In this document: positions 14,522 to 21,612 of the stretch, piece by piece | Position numbering within the stretch: position 1 is the stretch's first letter | How the letters are laid out: each line of letters begins with the position of its first letter | Assembly: GCA_964372165.1 (NCBI GenBank) | Contig: CAYJPT010000029.1 | Location: forward strand, 1-21,612 | DNA: 21,612 nucleotides | Direction of reading: 5' to 3' | Origin: CAYJAD01 sp964372165 | GTDB lineage: Bacteria; Desulfobacterota; Desulfovibrionia; Desulfovibrionales; Desulfovibrionaceae | Position numbers and translations under genes: made by a program | The notes under the pieces: generated by a model | Databases searched by the model: none | Told to the model about the DNA's origin: nothing | The model's input: the letters and a program-made list of their open reading frames with translations, nothing else

Positions 14522-17272
14522 ATGTCTGAACAACATAGTCAACAAACTGAAAAACATAGTTTTTTAGAATCACTATATAAACACAGTCCTCTTGCCATTG
14601 CTTGTATATCAAGCTCTGGACAGATATATTATGCTTCACAAAAGCTCATTGATTTCTTCAATGTTCATTGTATAAAGTCATGTCACTCTGCTTGGCAAAA
14701 GCTTTACAATACACATGCCTTGGCACAAAAATCTGAAAATTTTATCAATACACTGATATTACATATCAATGAAACACTTACCCATGGTATAAGTAGCTTT
14801 TATTGGGGTCACCAAACACAAGATGAGGATAAAATTGATGCACAGTGTAATATTTCAAGCATAGCCTATAAAGATGACATTATATTTATTTTACAAATTG
14901 TAAAAAGCACAAAAAACAATACAGCATCAAGCACGCAAAGATTTTATAAAAGGGTTAATACAGATATAGTTCATCGCACGCTTACCCCAATTTGTCTTTG
15001 GAATAATAATGAAGAAATGATAGATTGTAATGACAGTTTCGCTATGTTGACTGGCTTTTCAGATAGAGAAGATTGTTTACAATCATCAAATCTCTATTTC
15101 CCAAAATGTCAGGAAAATGGTGAATTATCACAAGAAATTTTTTCTAAGGAAATTGCTGCAACGTTTACTACCGGATATTCTGGGCGTAAATGGTTATGGC
15201 AAAACACACAAAAAGAGCATATCCCCGTACAGCTTAACTTTTTGCGGATACATTATCAGGAAGAAGAAGTGGTTGCACTTTTCAGCTATGACCTTAGAGA
15301 ATTACTTGAAAATAAGCAGCAAAAAGAAAACGTGGAAAAACTTTTATCTACAATGCTAAACAGCATGCCCTTTGGCGCAAATTTAGTAAATCGTGACCTT
15401 CAAATTATCGATTGTAATACTACAGCTTATCAGCTTTTTGGTTGTGAAGACAAAGAAACTTATCTACGTAATTTTTATAATTTATCGCCTCAGTATCAAC
15501 CCAATGGTGAATTAACTTCCGATGCTATGAAACGCGTAATGCAAAAAGCATTTAATGAAGGTTTCCACAAATTTGAATGGCTACATCATGATATTAATGG
15601 AAATACTCTGCCGGTTGAAGTAACTCTTGTAAGGACATATTACAAAAATGAAGATATGGTACTTGGCTATACAAGAGATTTAAGAGAATTAAAAGCAACG
15701 CAAGAGTTAGTTGAGGAAGCTGAGCTACGCCACACCTTAATGCTTGATTCAGTACCTTTATGTGTTCACTTTTGGGATGAAAACTCAAACCTTATCTACA
15801 CTAATCTTGAAGGCGCAAATTTATTTGGTTATGCAACACAAGAAGATTATTTGCTGAATATGGAAGATACTATGCCTGAATTTCAACCTGATGGCATTGC
15901 AAGTAAAGAAAAACTAGCACAAGTGATTAAGGATTGCCAGAAACATGGAAGGATTAAGACAGAGGTTACTTGTATACATCCTGTTAGCGGCGAAGAAATA
16001 CCCCTTGCCGTTTTAGCTGTGCAAACTTTTTACAAAGGTAAACACTCAATAATCAGCTACCTTAAAGATTTACGTGAGCATCAAACTATGCTCAAGGAAA
16101 TCGCTGCAAACGAACAAGCTCTTAGGGAAGCTAAAGAAATCGCTGAAAAAAGTGCCCAAGCAAAGAGCGAATTTTTGGCAAATATGAGCCATGAAATAAG
16201 AACTCCAATGAATGGCATTTTGGGTTTATTAAGGCTATTAGAGGGCACAAAGCTAGACAAAATACAAAACAATTATTTAGAAAAAAGTTTATTTTCTGCT
16301 AACGAGCTTTTGCGTATCATTAATGACATTTTGGACTTTTCAAAGATTGAAGCTGGAAAACTTGAAATGGAGTATAACCCATTCACCTTACATAATGTAT
16401 GCTCAGAAATTGAAAGTCTCCTAGGGCATTCCATACGAGAAAAAAACCTTACTTTTCATATGAATGAAGGTGATTTTTTCTCAACTCCTTTAATGGGTGA
16501 TTCTTTACGTCTAAAGCAAGTCATGATTAATATTTTAAGCAATGCCATTAAATTCACACATACGGGGAATATCAGCCTTGAAATTAATGCCAACGAACAA
16601 AAAAACAACAAATTATATTGTTTATTTGCTATAAAGGACAGTGGCATAGGCTTAAGCCAACAGCAAATTGGTAGACTTTTTGAAGCCTTTAACCAAGCAG
16701 ATACATCTGTTACACGTAAGTATGGAGGCACTGGCCTTGGGCTTGCTATTTCAAAGCGTATTGTGGAAATGATGCAAGGGAAAATATGGGTTGAAAGTGA
16801 GCCAAATAAAGGGTCAACATTTTACTTTGATGCAATTTTTCCTCTAGCAAAAGACAATGCCGATGCAATTCAAAATATAAAATTACCGCTGGAACAAAAA
16901 AACCGTAATGAGCACATTTTAGTAGTGGAAGACAATCAAATTAATCAACTTATTGCAGAAGAATTATTATGCAGTGTAGGATATAGTGTAAATATTGCCA
17001 ATAATGGGCAAGAGGCAATAGATATGCTTGAGAAAAAACATTATGACCTAGTGTTAATGGATATTCAAATGCCTATCATGGACGGACTTACTGCTACAAA
17101 AATAATTAGAAAAAAACCTAAATTTAATGATTTACCAATCATAGCAATGTCAGCTCATGCCATGGCTGGCGATAAGGAAAAAAGTATTCAAAGTGGTATG
17201 AATGAGCATATTACTAAACCAATTACTCCTAGCATTTTATTTGATTGCTTAAATCACTGGCTAGATAAATAA
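14522..17272 (+). CDS. Soluble hybrid histidine kinase with four PAS-like modules and a receiver
   Basis: A 916-aa cytoplasmic signalling protein; no membrane segment is seen. Four PAS-like modules lie at about 18-128, 155-263, 280-390 and 409-519. The last three share a pattern ending in a D-L-R-E tail (SYDLRE, TRDLRE, LKDLRE); the first is more divergent. A helical linker leads to the HisKA domain with phosphoacceptor His557 (NMSHEIRTPMNG). The ATPase domain shows the N box (Asn674), DSGIGL (706-711) and GGTGLGLAISKRI (735-747). The receiver has Glu803/Asp804, phosphoacceptor Asp847 and Lys899. AGGAG lies 5 nt before the chosen ATG. No transmembrane sensor and no adjacent response-regulator gene are present, so its output partner is unknown. 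Confidence 0.95.
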   Translation: MSEQHSQQTEKHSFLESLYKHSPLAIACISSSGQIYYASQKLIDFFNVHCIKSCHSAWQKLYNTHALAQKSENFINTLILHINETLTHGISSFYWGHQTQDEDKIDAQCNISSIAYKDDIIFILQIVKSTKNNTASSTQRFYKRVNTDIVHRTLTPICLWNNNEEMIDCNDSFAMLTGFSDREDCLQSSNLYFPKCQENGELSQEIFSKEIAATFTTGYSGRKWLWQNTQKEHIPVQLNFLRIHYQEEEVVALFSYDLRELLENKQQKENVEKLLSTMLNSMPFGANLVNRDLQIIDCNTTAYQLFGCEDKETYLRNFYNLSPQYQPNGELTSDAMKRVMQKAFNEGFHKFEWLHHDINGNTLPVEVTLVRTYYKNEDMVLGYTRDLRELKATQELVEEAELRHTLMLDSVPLCVHFWDENSNLIYTNLEGANLFGYATQEDYLLNMEDTMPEFQPDGIASKEKLAQVIKDCQKHGRIKTEVTCIHPVSGEEIPLAVLAVQTFYKGKHSIISYLKDLREHQTMLKEIAANEQALREAKEIAEKSAQAKSEFLANMSHEIRTPMNGILGLLRLLEGTKLDKIQNNYLEKSLFSANELLRIINDILDFSKIEAGKLEMEYNPFTLHNVCSEIESLLGHSIREKNLTFHMNEGDFFSTPLMGDSLRLKQVMINILSNAIKFTHTGNISLEINANEQKNNKLYCLFAIKDSGIGLSQQQIGRLFEAFNQADTSVTRKYGGTGLGLAISKRIVEMMQGKIWVESEPNKGSTFYFDAIFPLAKDNADAIQNIKLPLEQKNRNEHILVVEDNQINQLIAEELLCSVGYSVNIANNGQEAIDMLEKKHYDLVLMDIQMPIMDGLTATKIIRKKPKFNDLPIIAMSAHAMAGDKEKSIQSGMNEHITKPITPSILFDCLNHWLDK

Positions 17273-17298
17273 TTTATATTATAAGGAATTCAACACTC

Positions 17299-18327
17299 AT
17301 GATTAAAGCATTTAAAAATGATTATAGCCGCACTTGCCATCCTGACATTTTGGAAGACCTTGCTGCAACCAATGATACCCATCACGTTGGTTACGGACGT
17401 GATGAAATTTCTTCCCATGCAGCAGGCCTACTCCGCAATCTATGTGCTTGTCCTCATGCTGAAGTTCATTTTATTGCAGGCGGTACACTAACAAATCTAG
17501 CTAGTCTATCAGCATTTTTGCGTCCACATCAGGCTATTATTGCTGCAGATAGTGGTCATATAGCAATACACGAAACAGGTGCTATTGAGGCTACAGGTCA
17601 TAAAATACTGACCACTGCTAGCACTGATGGCAAACTCACTCCTGAACATATTTTGTTTTTATATGAAGAACATAATAACGAACACATGGTACAAGTTAAA
17701 CTTGTTTACATCTCTCAATCAACGGAGCTTGGGACAGTTTATACAAAAAGTGAGCTTGCTGCCATAGCTGACATCTGCAAAAAGCTCGATTTATACCTAT
17801 TTGTTGATGGGGCACGCCTTGGAGCATCCATGACTTGTATGGAGGATACCCCAAGTTTAGAAGACATAGCCAAACTTTGTGATGCTTTTTATATTGGTGG
17901 AACAAAAAATGGTGCACTATTTGGTGAGGCATTAATACTTGTACACAAAAATATTCAAAATGATTTCCGCTATCTTTGTAAACAACGTGGTGCTTTACTT
18001 GCTAAAGGATGGCTTATAAGCAAACAATTTGAAACGCTTTTTACAAATAACCTTTATTATGAATTGGCAAAAAATTCTAACATAATGGCTCAACATATTG
18101 ATGCAGAACTATGCAAAATGGGTATTTCTTTGCTAGTGCCGACATATACTAATCAAGTTTTTCCTATACTTCCGGTGCAAGCCGTAAACAAATTGGCAGA
18201 AATTTATGCTTTTGAAACTTGGTCAAAGCATGGGAAAGAAAAGGTTATCCGCTTTGTAACATCATGGAATACATCCTTGGAGGACGTGCACGGCCTCATC
18301 CAAGCTGTCAAAACTGCCTTGACATAA
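17299..18327 (+). CDS. ltaE: Threonine aldolase-family PLP enzyme
   Basis: A 342-aa fold-type I PLP enzyme of the threonine aldolase / beta-eliminating lyase family, which cleaves L-threonine or allo-threonine to glycine and acetaldehyde. Visible are the phosphate-binding GGTLTNL (61-67), the ring-stacking His91 in HETGA, Asp170 (FVDGARLG) and the probable Schiff-base Lys203 (GGTKNG). The beta-elimination branch (for example phenylserine or tyrosine substrates) cannot be excluded, so the symbol is tentative. AAGGAA lies about 10 nt before the ATG. It follows the kinase gene by 26 bp and may share its transcript. Confidence 0.85.
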   Translation: MIKAFKNDYSRTCHPDILEDLAATNDTHHVGYGRDEISSHAAGLLRNLCACPHAEVHFIAGGTLTNLASLSAFLRPHQAIIAADSGHIAIHETGAIEATGHKILTTASTDGKLTPEHILFLYEEHNNEHMVQVKLVYISQSTELGTVYTKSELAAIADICKKLDLYLFVDGARLGASMTCMEDTPSLEDIAKLCDAFYIGGTKNGALFGEALILVHKNIQNDFRYLCKQRGALLAKGWLISKQFETLFTNNLYYELAKNSNIMAQHIDAELCKMGISLLVPTYTNQVFPILPVQAVNKLAEIYAFETWSKHGKEKVIRFVTSWNTSLEDVHGLIQAVKTALT

Positions 18328-18409
18328 TAACATGACCTAGTTTAGGGCTTTGGTAGTTACAAGCAAGCCAACTATAAGTTTTAAACAAATTTATTTAGTA
18401 TTAATCCAT

Positions 18410-19231
18410 ATGAAAACAATACTTATATTAGTAATTTGCAGTTTAGGTCTTATTGGATGTTCAGCAAAGCAAACCAGTTATTCTGGACAAAAAAGCATTG
18501 ATAAGATTCTTGACTCAAGTTTTAAACCGCAAAGGTTTCAAACTTCAACTTTTATATTATATGGTTTGCTACGTCCTACAAAAAATAACAGTTCGTCTTT
18601 GCATGTATATATTGAAGGTGATGGTTTTTCTTGGATTACAAGAACACGCCGCTCTAACAACCCAACTCCCACCGACGATGTCACAAGCAAGCTTGCAGCC
18701 AATGACCACACCAATGCTGCAGTATTATATCTTGCACGCCCTTGCCAATACTTGCAAGAGCACGAACTGCCATTTTGTCAGCCTAAATATTGGGACAATC
18801 ACCGCCTTGCTCCTGAGGTAATAACAGGATTAAATGAAGCCATAAGCCAAGCTAAATCAGCAACAAATGCTCAGTCAGTATCAATTATTGGATTTTCTGG
18901 TGGTGGAGGGGCAGCAGTTTTAGTGGCAGCAAGACGGGATGATGTTGTTTTTTTGGGTAGCGTAGCCGGTTTATTGGATCATGAAAAATGGGTAAAAACA
19001 CATGGTATTTCTCCATTACATGGGTCACTCAATCCCTTGAACTACGCACATAAGGTTAACCATATTCCACAGTTACATATCACAAGTGATGACGACGACA
19101 TAGTTCCAACACATGTTAACAAAAATTTCTGTGCAAAGCTTAGGCAAGCAAATGCATGCATAAACATACCAGAGTTAGAACACATGTCACCATGGTATAA
19201 ATATTGGGACTATTCAATGGAGCTTCAATAG
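18410..19231 (+). CDS. Lipoprotein with alpha/beta-hydrolase fold
   Basis: A 273-aa protein with a lipoprotein signal peptide: MKTILILVICSLGLIGC, lipobox LIGC with Cys17 as the lipidated residue. The mature part is a probable serine hydrolase: nucleophile elbow GFSGGG with Ser163, an acidic cluster DDDD at 227-230 that could supply the acid, and His258 (LEHMSPW). An early strand, LHVYIEGDG, probably ends in the oxyanion loop. The substrate is unknown. I chose the ATG at 18410 because it gives a correct signal peptide; a TTG at 18350 would bury it. There is no clear ribosome binding site. It lies 82 bp after the aldolase gene. Confidence 0.8.
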   Translation: MKTILILVICSLGLIGCSAKQTSYSGQKSIDKILDSSFKPQRFQTSTFILYGLLRPTKNNSSSLHVYIEGDGFSWITRTRRSNNPTPTDDVTSKLAANDHTNAAVLYLARPCQYLQEHELPFCQPKYWDNHRLAPEVITGLNEAISQAKSATNAQSVSIIGFSGGGGAAVLVAARRDDVVFLGSVAGLLDHEKWVKTHGISPLHGSLNPLNYAHKVNHIPQLHITSDDDDIVPTHVNKNFCAKLRQANACINIPELEHMSPWYKYWDYSMELQ

Positions 19232-19383
19232 TATAATACAGTTACCCCATAAATTCTTTGGAACATTGTATGTGTGGTTATTCGCACTTTGTGCTTTCAT
19301 CAAGGTTTAAAATTTTAAAATGTATATTTAGTTAAATTGCTGATGCTATTTACCTATACATATAATACAATTTTTATAACACC

Positions 19384-19413
19384 TTGACAGTCAACACAAA
19401 TTTTAAAAATTAT
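19384..19413 (+). promoter_or_regulatory. Probable promoter of the metallophosphoesterase gene
   Basis: A perfect -35 TTGACA (19384-19389) lies 18 bp before AATTAT (19408-19413). A perfect TATAAT occurs at 19413-19418 but 23 bp away. The -35 is half of an 11-bp palindrome TTGACAGTCAA. The leader would be very short, about 10 nt. Confidence 0.4.
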
Positions 19414-19430
19414 ATAATAAGTGAGTTATA

Positions 19431-20624
19431 ATGTCTTTTGCTGTTATTTTTGCATCTGTGCTATTGTTTGGCTGTACATACGTGAGCCTGCGTTTAATCA
19501 CACGTACATCATTAAGTGGATTTAAAAAATATCTTGCTTTTGCGCTTTGTTATTCCCCCTTAATAAACGTAGTAGCACGTCAAGAGGTGCGCACATTGGC
19601 AAGTCTTGGCGCAAGTGTGCCAAACTGGCTTGATGTAAGCCTTTTTATATCCTATATTTTAATAGGTACTTTATCCATTACAGCTACAGTAATTGCCATA
19701 TCAGATTTAACCTTACTTGCCAAAAAAATTTACACTTGGTGCACAAAAACTAAGCAAAGGGATAATAAAAGTAATATTAAGCCTGATATAAGCCGGCGTA
19801 TTTTTATGCAAAATTCGTTAAGTGCAGGTCTAGTCATGGCAAGCGGTGGATTTGTCATTTACGGTGCTACAGAGGCTATGGGCATGCCGGCAGTTAAGCA
19901 TATAAATGTACCGGTAAAAAATCTTCCTGCCCAATTTGATGGTTTTAGCATTGCACAGTTAACTGATTTACATATTAATAGACCTATACCTATCACTCGT
20001 CTTGAAAAAATTGTAGAAACAGTTAATGCTTTGCAACCCGATTGCATAGTTATAACAGGTGATTTATCTGACAGCCGCCCATATCAAGTACGAGTGGAAA
20101 TGGATCCACTACGCCATCTTAAAGCAAAACATGGTAGTTTTTTTGTAAGCGGTAATCATGAATATTACACCGGTATTGAGTCATGGCTTGATGAAGTTGC
20201 GCGTCTTGAATTAACAAATTTGCACAATGAGCACCACGTTATTGAGCGGCAAGGAAGGCGATTACTAATGTGCGGTGTCCCCGATATCAAAGCTCCACAT
20301 ATGTCTACACATATATCAAGCCCCATTTTAGCCCAAAAAGGTAGTCAAACGGACGACATTAAAGTTCTTCTGGCTCATCAACCTCAAAATATCTATGAGG
20401 CAGTAACAGTTGGCTATGACTTACAAATTTCAGGGCATACCCACGGTGGACAGTTTTTTCCATGGACCTATGTAACAGACTTAGTGCAACCGTATATTCA
20501 TGGCTTATATGAAGTAAAAAACACGCAGCTTTATGTAAGCCGTGGTACAGGATATTGGGGGCCACCCTTACGTATTGGAGCACCCTCTGAAATAGCCGTA
20601 CTTAAGCTTGTAGCAGCAACTTAA
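19431..20624 (+). CDS. Membrane-anchored metallophosphoesterase (YaeI/YkuE type)
   Basis: A 397-aa protein. The N-terminus has hydrophobic segments at about 2-20, 33-48 and 67-95, then a twin-arginine-like motif SRRIFMQ (121-127) followed by a fourth hydrophobic stretch (128-146). The catalytic domain has all calcineurin-like metal motifs: DLH (179-181), GDLSD (210-214), GNHE (241-244), His316 and GHTHGG (335-340). Relatives hydrolyse UDP-diacylglucosamine or other phosphate esters at the membrane; the substrate here is not known. The catalytic domain should face the periplasm if the twin-arginine segment acts as a signal. A weak GTGAG precedes the ATG. The stop is only 4 bp from the convergent TSUP gene. 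Confidence 0.92.
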   Translation: MSFAVIFASVLLFGCTYVSLRLITRTSLSGFKKYLAFALCYSPLINVVARQEVRTLASLGASVPNWLDVSLFISYILIGTLSITATVIAISDLTLLAKKIYTWCTKTKQRDNKSNIKPDISRRIFMQNSLSAGLVMASGGFVIYGATEAMGMPAVKHINVPVKNLPAQFDGFSIAQLTDLHINRPIPITRLEKIVETVNALQPDCIVITGDLSDSRPYQVRVEMDPLRHLKAKHGSFFVSGNHEYYTGIESWLDEVARLELTNLHNEHHVIERQGRRLLMCGVPDIKAPHMSTHISSPILAQKGSQTDDIKVLLAHQPQNIYEAVTVGYDLQISGHTHGGQFFPWTYVTDLVQPYIHGLYEVKNTQLYVSRGTGYWGPPLRIGAPSEIAVLKLVAAT

Positions 20625-20628
20625 GTAG

Positions 20629-21564
20629 TTATTCGACACTGAAATAATCCAAAACATATTTGATAGATGTGAACAACATGGTAAACGCTAAAATATATTT
20701 TATTAATTTAGCAGGTATATATTTTTGTAATCGTGCCCCAAAATACATACCAAACATTCCGCCTAGACCAAAAAGCAGGCCTAAAAAGAAGTCTGGGGCA
20801 ACATAGGCATTAGCGGTAAACACGGACAACATTTGATAAAATAATACACCAACAATAGAAGTTACAAATGTACCCATAAGAGTAGCCCCAGCTACAATGT
20901 ATATAGGTAAATTTAAAAAAGTTACAAAAAAAGGTGCAATAATTGCTCCCCCACCTATACCATAAATACCACCTACAATTCCAACCACAAAGGTTAAACA
21001 AACTATACCCAATAAAGACACATTATAATGATTATCGTAAAACCTAAAACTAAAACGGCTTAGGCTAAGCTCTGTTACTTCGGTAACCTTTCCTTCAAAA
21101 CGGCTGTCTAAAATATTATTTTTTATTTTTTCTTCAAGGTTATCGTCCTTTGCTTGCACTTTTGCTATTTTTTTTCGCATACTCATAAGCATTTTAATGC
21201 TTATGAACAAAAGTACTCCTGCTGCAAATAGCTTAAAAGCAGTAGCATCAGGCAAATATACAACTCTAATAACAGCTCCAATAAATACACCTGGAATAGT
21301 ACCAATTACTACCACCCACACCAAAGGCCAAACCAAACGCCCTTCACGCCAATATCTATATACTCCACTGGGGATTGCGACAATGTTAAACATTTGATTT
21401 GTAGCACTTACTGAGGGGTGTGTATAACCAAGAAATGACATTTGAAATGGTAATAATAAAAACGCACCGGATATGCCTCCCATTGAGGCAAAAAAGGAAA
21501 TTACAAAGGCTACAAGTGGAGGTATAAAAGGACTAACTTCCACTCCTGATACGGGGAAAAACAT
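20629..21564 (-). CDS. TSUP-family (TauE/SafE) anion permease, 311 aa
   Basis: A second TSUP protein, longer than the one at 13482 and not a close copy. The two related halves show SFFASMGGISGAFLLLPF (23-40) and GIVGGIYGIGGGAIIAPFF (195-213). Between them is a charged cytoplasmic loop (about 128-178) with many Lys and Glu, which makes up much of the extra length. An ATNQMFN segment follows the first motif. Transport of sulfite, sulfonate or another small anion is likely from the family only. The ATG has a GAGGAG site. It converges on the metallophosphoesterase gene, with no room for a terminator between the two stops. Upstream sequence is cut by the window edge. Confidence 0.92.
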   Translation of the reverse strand: MFFPVSGVEVSPFIPPLVAFVISFFASMGGISGAFLLLPFQMSFLGYTHPSVSATNQMFNIVAIPSGVYRYWREGRLVWPLVWVVVIGTIPGVFIGAVIRVVYLPDATAFKLFAAGVLLFISIKMLMSMRKKIAKVQAKDDNLEEKIKNNILDSRFEGKVTEVTELSLSRFSFRFYDNHYNVSLLGIVCLTFVVGIVGGIYGIGGGAIIAPFFVTFLNLPIYIVAGATLMGTFVTSIVGVLFYQMLSVFTANAYVAPDFFLGLLFGLGGMFGMYFGARLQKYIPAKLIKYILAFTMLFTSIKYVLDYFSVE

Positions 21565-21612
21565 TTATCTTCTCCTCATACAAGGGGTTTTATCATTACT
21601 AATTATTCGATG

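Noticed and set aside
18350..18409. Upstream TTG start of the lipoprotein gene
   Set aside because: It would place 20 residues before the signal peptide; the ATG at 18410 gives a correct lipoprotein signal.

Overview
This AT-rich window carries a conserved bacterial translation and central-carbon block on the minus strand, followed by accessory genes. The minus-strand order thrS-infC-rpmI-rplT-pheS-pheT-merR-rpe-tkt is, from memory, that of Desulfovibrio vulgaris and relatives, in which a MerR-type gene follows pheT where enterobacteria have ihfA. Together with the AT-rich composition this points to a low-GC member of the Desulfovibrionaceae or a close relative. That is an inference from gene order and protein character; no database search was possible.

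Minus-strand block (21-11105). A tRNA-Val(GAC) with its own promoter lies upstream of thrS. The thrS leader holds an intrinsic terminator only 33 nt before the GTG start, which suggests attenuation. The thrS and infC genes overlap, and infC most plausibly starts at a rare ATA codon, as expected for an autoregulated IF3 gene. The genes rpmI and rplT follow, with inverted repeats around the rplT ribosome binding site. A strong terminator after rplT and a new promoter before pheS split the block into two transcription units. The second unit encodes both PheRS subunits, with an unrecognised small exported protein inserted between them. It then continues with a MerR regulator, ribulose-phosphate 3-epimerase (TTG start) and transketolase, which overlap end to start.

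Accessory region (11160-21564). An ABC exporter half-transporter (minus) lies upstream of the tRNA. After a 504-bp AT-rich gap come, on the plus strand: a TSUP-family permease, a soluble hybrid histidine kinase with four tandem PAS-like modules and a C-terminal receiver, a threonine aldolase-family PLP enzyme, a lipoprotein with an alpha/beta-hydrolase fold, and a membrane-anchored metallophosphoesterase with an internal twin-arginine motif. A second, longer TSUP permease converges on the metallophosphoesterase gene from the minus strand. TSUP proteins typically move sulfite, sulfonates or related anions, which would suit a sulfidogenic host, but the substrates cannot be read from sequence.

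I saw no insertion sequences, CRISPR array, prophage genes or obvious pseudogenes. The best candidates for something undescribed are the small exported protein inside the pheST operon, the thrS leader, and the four-PAS hybrid kinase with a perfect 12-bp palindrome abutting its promoter.
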